Positions 1 through 8,980 of a DNA stretch of 54,494 bases are shown one piece after another (within the stretch, counting starts at the first letter, position 1; each line of letters begins with the position of its first letter). The stretch is from Planctomycetota bacterium (GTDB lineage Bacteria > Planctomycetota > PUPC01 > JACPCR01). The translations under genes and the position numbers were made by a program. The DNA lies in contig JASLXP010000785.1 of the NCBI GenBank assembly GCA_030740295.1, positions 1-54,494 on the forward strand, given 5' to 3'. The notes below the pieces were generated by a model, which ran no database searches, was not told the origin of the DNA, and saw only the letters and a program-made list of their open reading frames with translations.

Positions 1-3000
1 AGGCGGCTCCGTCGTGACCATAAGGACTGGTTTGAGCCGGGCCAACAGTCCCTTGAGAATGTTGACATTCTCCTTCTCCAGCATCCGGGCCACCTTCGGT
101 CCCAGAGACTTCGCGTCGCGGGCCATCGACGCAAACCGGAAGAGATTGATATACCCGTCAATCCCGAGTTTTTTCTGGTCCGGCACCGCAAGCCGGAAGA
201 GATCCGAACCGGAGATTTCCTTGATGGCTATGACGGTTTCTTTTCCGTCAATCTCGAGGGTGAGTTGTCCGGGTTTGGACCCAACAATCGTGTACTTCTT
301 GCCTCCGACAGTTATCGGAGTCTTACCCAAGAAGTGAATACTGATACCCGACATTGCCGACGAGAATGCCTCGGACGCGTCTCTGACCATTTGCTTCTGA
401 TTGGCAATCGTGTTCTGCAGGTACTTGAATCGAGGATCTGCGGCCAGGGCGTCATACAACTTCGTCGCGCCCTTGTAGTCGTACTCACCGGCCAGCTTCC
501 AGGCTTCGGCGTCCGTTTTTCGAGAAAGAGAATATGCCTGCTCCTGCTGCCGTCTGAGCGCTTCGAGGTCTCTGTCCCCAAGTCTGTTCGGTGGAGGGTC
601 GGCCTGCTCCGCGGCTGGCTCATAGTAAGCCCCAAGACGCAGTGAGAGCCGTACGCCCATCAGCGCGTCCCTGTGCGATAGCGGCAGATACTCGTTACGA
701 ACGTGTGAGGAGCTGACCTTTTCAGCGGAGTCCCAGAGGCTGCCCCCCCGGAGTATTCGACGATTCTCTTCTTTCTCCTGGGGTGGCTTTCGATCCTTCG
801 TCCTCTTTGACAAGGAGTCGCCCTCCCACACGCGGACCCATTCCCAGAGATTTCCGTGCATGTCATAGAGTCCCCAGGGATTCGGCTTTTTCTGTCCGAC
901 TTTCTGGTACTTCCTCTTCGACCTGACGCCATACCAGGCAAACTGACTGGTTATCTCGCGGGAGCTGTCCTTGCCAAACGAATGGTCGGTAGTCGTTCCG
1001 GCACGGCAGGCATACTCCCACTGGGATTCAGTGGGGTAGGCGAATTGGACGGGCGGATTCTCGTGTCGACCAGTCAGGGATTCGTTGAGCTTGGCGATGA
1101 AATTCAGTCTGTCGACGGCAGTAATCGAACTGACAGGGCTACGGTTAAGCTCACCTGGGTCGCCCGACTGCACCAGGTTCCACTCATTCACTGTCACTTC
1201 GTATTTGCCTAAGTAATAGGGGCGAGTGATCCGCACTGTCAGTCTGGGACTGTCCGGCTTGTTTACTATTGAGTCCGTCTTGAATTCGCCCGGCTTGATG
1301 AAGACGAAGCTCATGCCCGTTCGCTTGTGAACAATCTCCAGCGGGTAATTCGTTTCCTTGTCGAGGCGCTGCCGAGCCGGGTTGCCGTGCTGGTCGTTCT
1401 TATCCGTGGGCAGAGCAAAATTCTCCGCCAGCTCAGACTTCAGGAGAAATAAGAAGACGCCCGTCACCGCCCCCTTCTCGACCTTGACGGTTCGTTCAAC
1501 GGTCTGGTAGCCCTTCTTTGAGATTTCAAGGACGTACGTCGTATTCAGGTCAACATCCCTCACAGCGGTTGAGCTGTACGAAGTGAACCACGGAGTAGAA
1601 TCGACGGGAAGGCCCTTTGGATTCGGACTCCGGGAGATGATTCTGACTGTTGCTCCGAACGGCGTGGTGCCCACACTGAGCACGGGCTTCAGCCGGGCCC
1701 CTACGGCATTTTGAGTTTCCACACCGGCTTGTCTGAACTCCTTGAGAAATTTCGGCATGAGAGCCCCCATATCACGAGATCCGGCCGCGAATCTCCAGAG
1801 ATTGTTCCAGCCATCGGCGCCGAGCTTTTTCTGTTCCGGGGACGCCAGCCGGAATACGTCCAGACCGGAAATTTCAGTGACGTTCATCTCAATCTCCTTA
1901 CCGGCTGAGTCGAGAACCAGCTTCCGGTTGTCGAATGATTTCAGCGTGTATGTCTTTTGGCTGAGGATTATTCGTTTGCCGACATGGTGGTTAATGGCCT
2001 TGAGGGCAGCCGCGAACACCTTTGCCCCTTGTTCCACGTCCTTCCTGCCATTGGCGACAAAGTTTTGCTGGTTCTTCATCTCTGGGACTGCGGCCAGCTC
2101 GTCATATTTCCGTAGCGCGGCCGCATAGTCGTACCGGTGCGTCAGCTTCCTCGCCTCGTCTCTTATTTTTTTGTAATGCTTGAACGTCTCTTCCTGCTGG
2201 CGTCTGAGCGCTTGGAGTTCGTTTTCATCGAGGGGTTTAAATCCGAAGTCCGGTCGCGGGAGCCCTCGCTTTAACCATTCCGGTCGGTCGTCCTCTGTCT
2301 GGGAGGATCTAGAGCCTTTGGGACTGACGGAGGTCGTGGCCACAGGGGAAGGAGGTGAGGACGAGGATCCACGCGTCGCAAAGTAGATTCCTGCCCCTGC
2401 AAATAATAATACGCCTGCGACAGCAATGGCCATCGGCGCTTTGCTCGCCTGAGGTATTGAAGAAGGCCGGCCCTTCGGCAGCTTTGATGGATCGGAGACT
2501 GTGGGAGCTTCACGAAATTTGGAGAGCGCGGACCTTCCAACAGGCAACTGGCCCGCGATGCGCTCACCCGCGGTAACCTTCTCAAAATCTATGAGGAGCG
2601 CGTCGTAATCCGCGTAACGTTTATCCGGCGCCTTAGCGCACATCTTTCGAATGAGGGCCTCAACATTCGGCGGAAGCTCAGTGCCAAGCTCCTTGCCGGT
2701 GGGCAACGACTGTTCACGATGCGCTAGGATGACGCTTACCGCTGTAGCGCCATCGAACGGACGTTGGCCGGTTAACAGGTGCAGCAGTGTGATGCCGAGC
2801 GCGTAAATGTCAGAACGGTGATCCGCGCGGCGTGCGTCTTCTGCTTGCTCGGGGGCCATGTAGTAGGGAGTACCGAGTCCGACACCTGTGGCGGTTACTC
2901 CCTTATCCTCTTCCACGCTCTTGGCCAAACCCATGTCCGCGAGCTTTATCTCACCCTCGCGGCTGACCATGATGTTGTCCGGTTTGATATCCCGGTGGAT

Positions 3001-3621
3001 GATGGTGCGGGAGTGCGCGAACCGAAGGGCCTTTGCCACGGAAAGGACAATGGACAGCCCATCCTCCAGGGGCAGCTTCGTGTCGCGCTCCAGGCGCTGC
3101 GAGAGATCTTCACCGTCGACGAATTCCATCGCGAAAAAATGTGAGCCGCCATCCTCCCCGATGTCATACACCTGGACGATGTTTGGATGATTCAATGCTG
3201 CCGCGGCCTTGGCTTCCCTTTCGAAGCGTTCGAGAAACGCGGTATCCTCGGTTCGCGACTTCGGCAGAACTTTGAGTGCCACCTGCCGGTCGAGTTTCGT
3301 CTGAACGCCCTCGTAAACCGAACCCATTCCGCCCTCTCCTATCTTCCGGACCAGCGAGTAACTGCCAAGCTGCAGGAAGGGCAAGACCCGATCCTCCGTG
3401 ACCTGGGTGACCGTTTCGCACTTCGGGCATTTGACCTTTTTGTCCGCGAGCTCATCGCGGACCTTCAGCGGCTTACGGCATTGTGCGTTACTGCACACCA
3501 CCTGGATGGGTATCGATTCTCCTTGGAAGGATCCAGCGGGACTGAAGGAGGGGTAGGCGAGTTTAGTTCCGATCTCGCATTCGACAAACCCTGACGATTG
3601 CGTCAGTGCCTGGGAACGCAT
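1..3621 (-). CDS. Membrane Ser/Thr protein kinase with PEGA and FGE-like (SUMF1) domains, 3'-truncated by window edge
   Basis: This is a Hanks-type kinase whose C-terminus lies beyond the left edge. An N-terminal zinc ribbon has a Cys pair near residues 43-48 and a KCPKC motif near 64-68. The kinase domain shows the glycine loop GEGGMGSVYEG (~95), VALK lysine, HRDIKPDN (~209), DMG in place of DFG, and GTPYYMAPEQ. A single membrane segment lies near 391-410, so the rest should be extracytoplasmic. That part holds a ~180-residue module (~460-645), a PEGA domain, an FGE-sulfatase-like domain (~740-1000; motifs WEYACRAGTTT, GLYDMHGNLWEWV, LRGGS), then a second copy of the module and the start of another LKPVL segment. 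The FGE-like domain has serines where the catalytic cysteine is expected, so it probably binds rather than oxidises. The ATG at 3621 is the only in-frame ATG after the upstream stop, but its ribosome-binding site is weak. Confidence 0.93.
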   Translation of the reverse strand, partial: MRSQALTQSSGFVECEIGTKLAYPSFSPAGSFQGESIPIQVVCSNAQCRKPLKVRDELADKKVKCPKCETVTQVTEDRVLPFLQLGSYSLVRKIGEGGMGSVYEGVQTKLDRQVALKVLPKSRTEDTAFLERFEREAKAAAALNHPNIVQVYDIGEDGGSHFFAMEFVDGEDLSQRLERDTKLPLEDGLSIVLSVAKALRFAHSRTIIHRDIKPDNIMVSREGEIKLADMGLAKSVEEDKGVTATGVGLGTPYYMAPEQAEDARRADHRSDIYALGITLLHLLTGQRPFDGATAVSVILAHREQSLPTGKELGTELPPNVEALIRKMCAKAPDKRYADYDALLIDFEKVTAGERIAGQLPVGRSALSKFREAPTVSDPSKLPKGRPSSIPQASKAPMAIAVAGVLLFAGAGIYFATRGSSSSPPSPVATTSVSPKGSRSSQTEDDRPEWLKRGLPRPDFGFKPLDENELQALRRQQEETFKHYKKIRDEARKLTHRYDYAAALRKYDELAAVPEMKNQQNFVANGRKDVEQGAKVFAAALKAINHHVGKRIILSQKTYTLKSFDNRKLVLDSAGKEIEMNVTEISGLDVFRLASPEQKKLGADGWNNLWRFAAGSRDMGALMPKFLKEFRQAGVETQNAVGARLKPVLSVGTTPFGATVRIISRSPNPKGLPVDSTPWFTSYSSTAVRDVDLNTTYVLEISKKGYQTVERTVKVEKGAVTGVFLFLLKSELAENFALPTDKNDQHGNPARQRLDKETNYPLEIVHKRTGMSFVFIKPGEFKTDSIVNKPDSPRLTVRITRPYYLGKYEVTVNEWNLVQSGDPGELNRSPVSSITAVDRLNFIAKLNESLTGRHENPPVQFAYPTESQWEYACRAGTTTDHSFGKDSSREITSQFAWYGVRSKRKYQKVGQKKPNPWGLYDMHGNLWEWVRVWEGDSLSKRTKDRKPPQEKEENRRILRGGSLWDSAEKVSSSHVRNEYLPLSHRDALMGVRLSLRLGAYYEPAAEQADPPPNRLGDRDLEALRRQQEQAYSLSRKTDAEAWKLAGEYDYKGATKLYDALAADPRFKYLQNTIANQKQMVRDASEAFSSAMSGISIHFLGKTPITVGGKKYTIVGSKPGQLTLEIDGKETVIAIKEISGSDLFRLAVPDQKKLGIDGYINLFRFASMARDAKSLGPKVARMLEKENVNILKGLLARLKPVLMVTTEPP
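3518..3524 (-). promoter_or_regulatory. Shine-Dalgarno-like AAGGAGA inside the kinase reading frame
   Basis: A near-perfect ribosome-binding sequence lies about 33 codons after the assigned kinase ATG, just before the zinc ribbon. In-frame codons after it are ATA (4 bases away) and GTG (16 bases away), neither a standard arrangement. It may mark an internal start just before the zinc ribbon, or be chance. It is listed because it leaves the kinase N-terminus uncertain. Confidence 0.3.
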
Positions 3622-3761
3622 TACAGCTTCATGATCGCTGATTATTCTTCCGGTTCCTGGATCCCATCAGATCCGTCTCCCGACACATTGAGGTGGAATT
3701 GAAGATCTGGGCGAGATCGGCAGAATCAGAATTCTTATCCCCTCAGCCTCAGAGGTCCGTC

Positions 3762-6700
3762 ATGAACCGCTCGCCACTTTCCTGCCGTTCGGCAGTTTCA
3801 GCATTTCTTACCATCTCAATGGTCGGCCTCTTTGCCGCGGATTGGCCATGCTACAAGGGGGATGCCGCGCGCTCCTCTGTGACGGATGAAAAACTCAGCT
3901 TCCCGCTGACCGAGACGTGGGTACATCATTCTTCGAGGCCGCCGAAGCCCGCATGGCCGGAACCTGCCCGTGAGCTGCACCGCATCGATTTCGATTATGC
4001 CTTCCAACCGGTCGCTGCCGGAGGGCTGGTTTACGTCGGCTCGTCTGCCGATGACACGCTGCGAGCTTTGGATGCAAAAACGGGAAGAGTTCGTTGGAGT
4101 TTCACGGCGGAAGGCCCAATCCGTTTTGCCCCTCACATCGACGGCAGAAAATGTTATCTCGCCAGCGATGATGGATGGGTCTATTGCCTTGCCAGCGATA
4201 CCGGGAGGCATCAGTGGAGTTTCCGCGCTGCGCCCAACGATCGGCAGTTCGTGGGCGACGGGCGAGTCATCTCTCGATGGCCATGCCGCAGTGGTGTTCT
4301 CGTATCTGATGGGATCGCTTACGTTGTCGCAGGGATGTGGCCTTCGGAAGGGATCTACATCTACGCTCTCGATGCGCGCACCGGCAAAACGCGCTGGGTC
4401 AACGATACCAGCGGAGCCCAATACATGGCCTACCCGCACGGCGGCGCATACGCCCTTGGTGGCGTGGCGCCTCAAGGCTACCTGTTGGCGTCCAAAGATG
4501 TGCTGCTGGTGCCGACCGGGCGCGGCATTCCGGCAGCGTTCGACAGGCGGACCGGGAAATTCCTTTACTTTCATTCCGCGGTCAATAAACACAACGGCGG
4601 GTGTTGGGCGAGCATCTCAGGCAATCTGTTCTTCAATCAGTCCCATGCAAGAGGGGTCGACGAGCACATCCGGATCGGACGTTCCGGACCGCGTGCGGGC
4701 GACGGCATGCTGGCCTTCGATATTGCTGAAGGAAAACGGCTCTGGGGTATTGGCAATCGACAGCGCGTCGTGGCTGACAGCAATACGCTGTTCGCGCTGG
4801 GCGGAGGTGTGGCCGAGGCCCTCGAGCTGAAAGAAGGGGTAAAGGGCGAACTGAAATGGTCGACGCCGCACGGCCACGCCTGGTCTGCTGCCCGGTCTTC
4901 TAATGCGTTTCTTATCGGCGGGGAAGCGGGAGTCACAGCGCTCAGTACTCCTGACGGCAAGGCTCTGTGGAGCGCGAAGACGGATGGGCCTGTGCGGGGG
5001 ATCGCCATCGCAGGTGGGAGCGTGATCGCTTCCACGGAGAAAGGCACGCTCTATTGCTTCTCGAACGGCGCGACAGTGGCTGCGGAGAAACCGAAGCTTC
5101 CCCCTCAGCCTGCTGCCGATCCTGAATTCGATTCAAAGGTCGCAGACGTCCTGAGTCGGATCGGAAACACGAACTTCACCAAAGGCTACGCCCTTGTGGC
5201 CGGTGAAAGCGACGCCCGACTTGCCGAGGCGATCGCCAAGAGCACGGACCTCCATGTCGTCTGTGTTCTCCCGGATGAGGCCGCGGCCGCCAGCGAGCGG
5301 AAACGCCTGATCGATCGAGGCGAATACGGCGAACGCGTTGCTATTCACACAAACGAATCGGCGAAAGACCTGCCTTACTCCCAATACTTCGCCAACGTCG
5401 TGGTCGTATCCGGAAAGGTGGCCTCTCCCTCCGGCGCAGAGCTGTATCGAGTGCTGAGGCCGTGCGGTGGTCTGATGACCTTCACCGACATGGAACGCCC
5501 CCAGATCGAGAAGAAGCTCGCCTCCGCAGGCATCCCTGATCCTGAAAAGATTTCATCGGGCGGATTGATCGAAGTGAGCCGCGGCAAGCTGCCGGGCGCG
5601 TTCGATTGGGATTCCAACGTCACCAGCGATAAACGCGTGAAGTGGCCACTCGAGCTGCTCTGGTCCGGCGGCCCCGGCCCCAGCCGGATGGTCAATCGTC
5701 ACTGGCGGCCTGCCACGCCCATTGCGGCAAACGGCCGCTCCTTTGTCATCGGCGAGTATCACATCATTGCCACGGATTCCTACAACGGCGCGGAATTGTG
5801 GTCGCGGGAGATCGGAAACATCTTCGCCACCCGGACAAAGATCTCCGCGGACGACAACAGCGTCTATCTCAATTTCCCCAACCGCTGCCTCGAGCTGGAC
5901 GCGCAGACCGGCAAGATCAAGAAAGTTTATGGGAAGGCCAATCCAACGCAGGGACACTCCCTTCTCCAGCCGAGCAATCACTCCCTGAAAATTGATGAAA
6001 CCCATTCGGGAAGCGTCACCATCGAAAAGACGGATGCGAGCCTGAGGCTGACACTTTCGACCGTGGATCCGCAGGTTATGGAGCGTGATGTCTGGAGCCT
6101 CAATTTTGATTTCCGACCTGCCAGCAAGCGAAGCAGTGTGTACGGGCCCGGCGCATTTCAGGGAACCATCTCAATTGCGCCGAAAGCGCATCCGGGCATT
6201 CCGCTCTGGATGACAGGCGTTGGTCCGAAACATCCGAAACCGGTACTGGCACCAGTGAAAACAGAGGGTGGCACTCGCATCATCGTCGATTTTGACTGGA
6301 ACGAGATCAAGAGTCTGACCGGGGACATGCCCGGTGATTTCTCCATGGCGATTACTCTTGTCTCCCATGACGGCGACCAGGCCGCCATGGCCCAGGCACA
6401 TCTCTTTGCCAATGGATTTGCCGGAATGATTAATCAAGGTTGGGGTGTCTTCTCGCTGAACGAGAGCGCCGCTGAGCCCGCCAACGCGAAGGTGGCCTAT
6501 GGCAAGCTTGAAGACCTGCCGGCCCACGCCCGGGAGTGGGGGCGCCAGCCAAAGAGAGAACCGGACGAAAGCCTCCAGACCCGCACTCGACCACTCACAA
6601 ACAAGTCCGGCAACCGAATCTACAAAAGGGCCTACGGATGCGGCGGGATCATCTCGTCCGCAACCATGGACTTCTTCCGTTCGGGGACCATTGGCTTCTA

Positions 6701-8795
6701 CGATCTTTCAGAAGACAGCGGTCTGAGAAACTTCTCTGGTATTCGTGCGGGCTGTGGCGTCACGATGATTCCCGCTGCCGGGGTTCTTGTCTCCGCAGAG
6801 AGCAGCGCGGGCTGCTCATGTTCGTACAGCTTCCAGACCACATTCGCACTCGCGCCCGCGTCGAAGAAAAAGAATGAAGACTGGGCCGTCTTTTTTGATA
6901 AGCCGCAATACGGTTTTATTCAGAGCGCGACTTTAAATCTCGGCGCACCCGGGGATCGCCGGGATGATGAAGGTAAGCCCTGGCTTGGAATCCCGCGGCC
7001 GCAGTCAAACATGAATGTCCCTGCCAGCCGGCGGGTGGATCTTCACGTTCCATTCAGTTTCAGCGCAGAGGACGGATTTGGCCCTTACCGAAGCAGTGCA
7101 GACCGGATCAAAATTGAGGGTACCGACAGGCCCTGGATTTACACCAGCGGAATTCGGGGAATTCAGAAAGCAACGCTTGGTCTCGAGTATCTGGAATCTG
7201 GCCCCGTCGCCCTGCCGACCAAAACGCCCCCCAAATTGGATGGCAAGCTGGACGATGCCTGCTGGGACAGCTCCGAAGCCATCACTCTTGACGACCGCAA
7301 AGCCAGAATCTTCCTCCGCCATGACGAGGAGAATCTTTACCTGTCTTACATACAGCAGGCGCCGGTCGACCGGAAGGGAACCGCCACGGAGTGGAAGTCG
7401 GCCACCACCGGTAAGGATGCTCCGATCTGGGAGGACGATTCCTTCGAGATGTTCCTTACCGACGCAACGCTTCGAAGATGCCTCCATCTCGGCGTGTCTT
7501 CATCGGGTGCCAGCTACGACGCCGCCTGGACTTATTCGGCCCCCTCGTTCCCAACCCTCGACATCCCGCGGCTGGAGGGCATCAAAATTGACGGAAACCT
7601 GTCGGACTGGAAGGACAGAGGCATGGCTGTCAAATCCCTGACGGGCCTGGAGAGAAAGATGCGCGCCGCAGAGAACTTCGATCCCTCGTTCCGCGTCGGC
7701 TGGAATGATGAAGGTGTGCTCCTGCTCTTCGAGGTGATGGATGACAAGATTCACGAAGCCGACAAGCCGAACCTTCTCTGGAAGGGCGATTGCATCGAGC
7801 TTCTCGTGTCTCAGGGCAAGAACTTTCGGGAGTTTTTTCAGATGGCATCAGGTACCGGAGCGGATCCGATTTTCAAAAAGACCAGGAAGTTCTTCTGGGA
7901 TTCCCGAAAAGCCACTCGCGGTTCCCCACTTGAAGCAGAGACTGCCGGCTCGAAAACAGATGGCGGGTATCTCGTCGAGCTGCTGCTGCCGTTTAAGAAC
8001 CTGAAGCTGTCACCAACGGTCGGGGAAGAAGTCGGCTTGCAGGTATTTGTCAACGACATGGATGCCTCCGGCGGCTATCCGGCCGGTTGGTTCCGTACCC
8101 TCTTGCATCCAGGCGGCCATGCCGGATTCCAGGACCGGAATGCATTCATCCGTCTCCGGTTGGCGGAGAAAGCGTCTACGCCGCTGGTTTACGAGCGTAA
8201 CGAGGTCGCGGACAAGAAGGGTCTGTTCACGGCAAAGCCGCCTTTCCCGTTCCCGTTCACCGCCCCTTCGCTCGGCGCAAACGGGGAAGACACAAAGTTC
8301 GAGTGCTCCTGGCAGTTCGCGGTAAAAGCCGCAGATGATGAAACCCAAGATGCCCCAGCCTTCACAGTCGAGGCAGCCATCCCATGGAAAGGTCTGACCG
8401 AAAAAGGATTCAAAAAGGATTCGCTTGTGGTGAATTTCCGCAGCAGAGGCCCGCTAAAGGCGGCCCCCCAGACTGGTGGTGCCTACGAGCGTCTGAGTTT
8501 TGCCACCGGCAAAGAGATCCCGCCAAAGCCCTTCACCGTTCGCCTCCACTTCGCTGAGCTTGATGATGTGAAGCCGGGCACCCGCATCTTCGATGTCAAG
8601 CTGCAGGGCAAGACCGTCCTCGAAAACTTCGATGTCATCGCATCTGCGAAAGGCCGAAATCAGGCACTGGTCAAAGAGTTCAAGGATGTCATCGCCACCC
8701 GCGCCATATCTGTAGAAATGGTACCGAAGGTAAAGGAACTTACCGATTCGACGGCTCCCATTCTCAGCGGGATCGAGGTGGTTGAGAAGAAGTAG
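3762..8795 (+). CDS. Secreted PQQ-like beta-propeller protein with methyltransferase-like insert, CBM9-like modules and C-terminal malectin domain
   Basis: The 1677-residue product starts at ATG 3762, preceded by AGAGGT, and has a signal peptide (MNRSPLSCRS..., cleaved near FAADWP). An upstream in-frame GTG at 3693 would disrupt that signal and was rejected. Residues ~25-450 form PQQ-type propeller blades (DAKTGRVRW, DARTGKTRW). Residues ~456-575 resemble a Rossmann SAM-methyltransferase core (AEAIAKS, YRVLRPCGGLM). Further blades follow at ~630-723. A Cys-rich stretch (RAGCG, GCSCSY, ~990-1020) matches planctomycete-type PQQ proteins. Two CBM9/DOMON-like domains begin at LDGKLDDACWD (~1155) and IDGNLSDWKD (~1275). 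Residues ~1590-1672 look like malectin (FTVRLHFAEL, IFDVKLQGK). It is probably a large envelope or extracellular sugar-binding protein; activity is unknown. It is divergent from the kinase gene. Confidence 0.88.
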   Translation: MNRSPLSCRSAVSAFLTISMVGLFAADWPCYKGDAARSSVTDEKLSFPLTETWVHHSSRPPKPAWPEPARELHRIDFDYAFQPVAAGGLVYVGSSADDTLRALDAKTGRVRWSFTAEGPIRFAPHIDGRKCYLASDDGWVYCLASDTGRHQWSFRAAPNDRQFVGDGRVISRWPCRSGVLVSDGIAYVVAGMWPSEGIYIYALDARTGKTRWVNDTSGAQYMAYPHGGAYALGGVAPQGYLLASKDVLLVPTGRGIPAAFDRRTGKFLYFHSAVNKHNGGCWASISGNLFFNQSHARGVDEHIRIGRSGPRAGDGMLAFDIAEGKRLWGIGNRQRVVADSNTLFALGGGVAEALELKEGVKGELKWSTPHGHAWSAARSSNAFLIGGEAGVTALSTPDGKALWSAKTDGPVRGIAIAGGSVIASTEKGTLYCFSNGATVAAEKPKLPPQPAADPEFDSKVADVLSRIGNTNFTKGYALVAGESDARLAEAIAKSTDLHVVCVLPDEAAAASERKRLIDRGEYGERVAIHTNESAKDLPYSQYFANVVVVSGKVASPSGAELYRVLRPCGGLMTFTDMERPQIEKKLASAGIPDPEKISSGGLIEVSRGKLPGAFDWDSNVTSDKRVKWPLELLWSGGPGPSRMVNRHWRPATPIAANGRSFVIGEYHIIATDSYNGAELWSREIGNIFATRTKISADDNSVYLNFPNRCLELDAQTGKIKKVYGKANPTQGHSLLQPSNHSLKIDETHSGSVTIEKTDASLRLTLSTVDPQVMERDVWSLNFDFRPASKRSSVYGPGAFQGTISIAPKAHPGIPLWMTGVGPKHPKPVLAPVKTEGGTRIIVDFDWNEIKSLTGDMPGDFSMAITLVSHDGDQAAMAQAHLFANGFAGMINQGWGVFSLNESAAEPANAKVAYGKLEDLPAHAREWGRQPKREPDESLQTRTRPLTNKSGNRIYKRAYGCGGIISSATMDFFRSGTIGFYDLSEDSGLRNFSGIRAGCGVTMIPAAGVLVSAESSAGCSCSYSFQTTFALAPASKKKNEDWAVFFDKPQYGFIQSATLNLGAPGDRRDDEGKPWLGIPRPQSNMNVPASRRVDLHVPFSFSAEDGFGPYRSSADRIKIEGTDRPWIYTSGIRGIQKATLGLEYLESGPVALPTKTPPKLDGKLDDACWDSSEAITLDDRKARIFLRHDEENLYLSYIQQAPVDRKGTATEWKSATTGKDAPIWEDDSFEMFLTDATLRRCLHLGVSSSGASYDAAWTYSAPSFPTLDIPRLEGIKIDGNLSDWKDRGMAVKSLTGLERKMRAAENFDPSFRVGWNDEGVLLLFEVMDDKIHEADKPNLLWKGDCIELLVSQGKNFREFFQMASGTGADPIFKKTRKFFWDSRKATRGSPLEAETAGSKTDGGYLVELLLPFKNLKLSPTVGEEVGLQVFVNDMDASGGYPAGWFRTLLHPGGHAGFQDRNAFIRLRLAEKASTPLVYERNEVADKKGLFTAKPPFPFPFTAPSLGANGEDTKFECSWQFAVKAADDETQDAPAFTVEAAIPWKGLTEKGFKKDSLVVNFRSRGPLKAAPQTGGAYERLSFATGKEIPPKPFTVRLHFAELDDVKPGTRIFDVKLQGKTVLENFDVIASAKGRNQALVKEFKDVIATRAISVEMVPKVKELTDSTAPILSGIEVVEKK

Positions 8796-8877
8796 GTCTT
8801 CGCCCGGATGCTCCTGACAGCCCGTATTGACGATCCCCAAAAACTCCATGAGCTGGGGTTGACGGCCATGAAGATCT

Positions 8878-8948
8878 ACTGCTGAACTTCTGCGTCATGT
8901 GCGTACCGTTAATGAATTAAGTACCACGAATAGCAAAGCCATCTGTGG
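8878..8948. repeat. Dispersed palindromic repeat, copy A (single arm)
   Basis: This 71-base segment after the propeller gene matches the reverse complement of 12071-12141 at roughly 85-90% by eye. It includes a degenerate form of the core (AGCAAAGCCATCTGTGG) also present at 39105-39193. Copies A and B face each other around the GHL10 and URO-D genes. See also copies at 11998, 39085 and 53047. Confidence 0.75.
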
Positions 8949-8980
8949 TATGAATCCCCTCCCCATCTGCCCGCACGTCC

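Noticed and set aside
690..1400. FGE-like domain as the activating enzyme for the sulfatase at 35.8 kb
   Set aside because: The catalytic Cys position reads Ser and the domain is part of a membrane kinase; enzymatic maturation of the sulfatase by it is unlikely.
3816..4592. A 258-codon minus-strand frame
   Set aside because: Antisense to the propeller protein; its translation lacks any domain, while the plus strand has PQQ repeat motifs.
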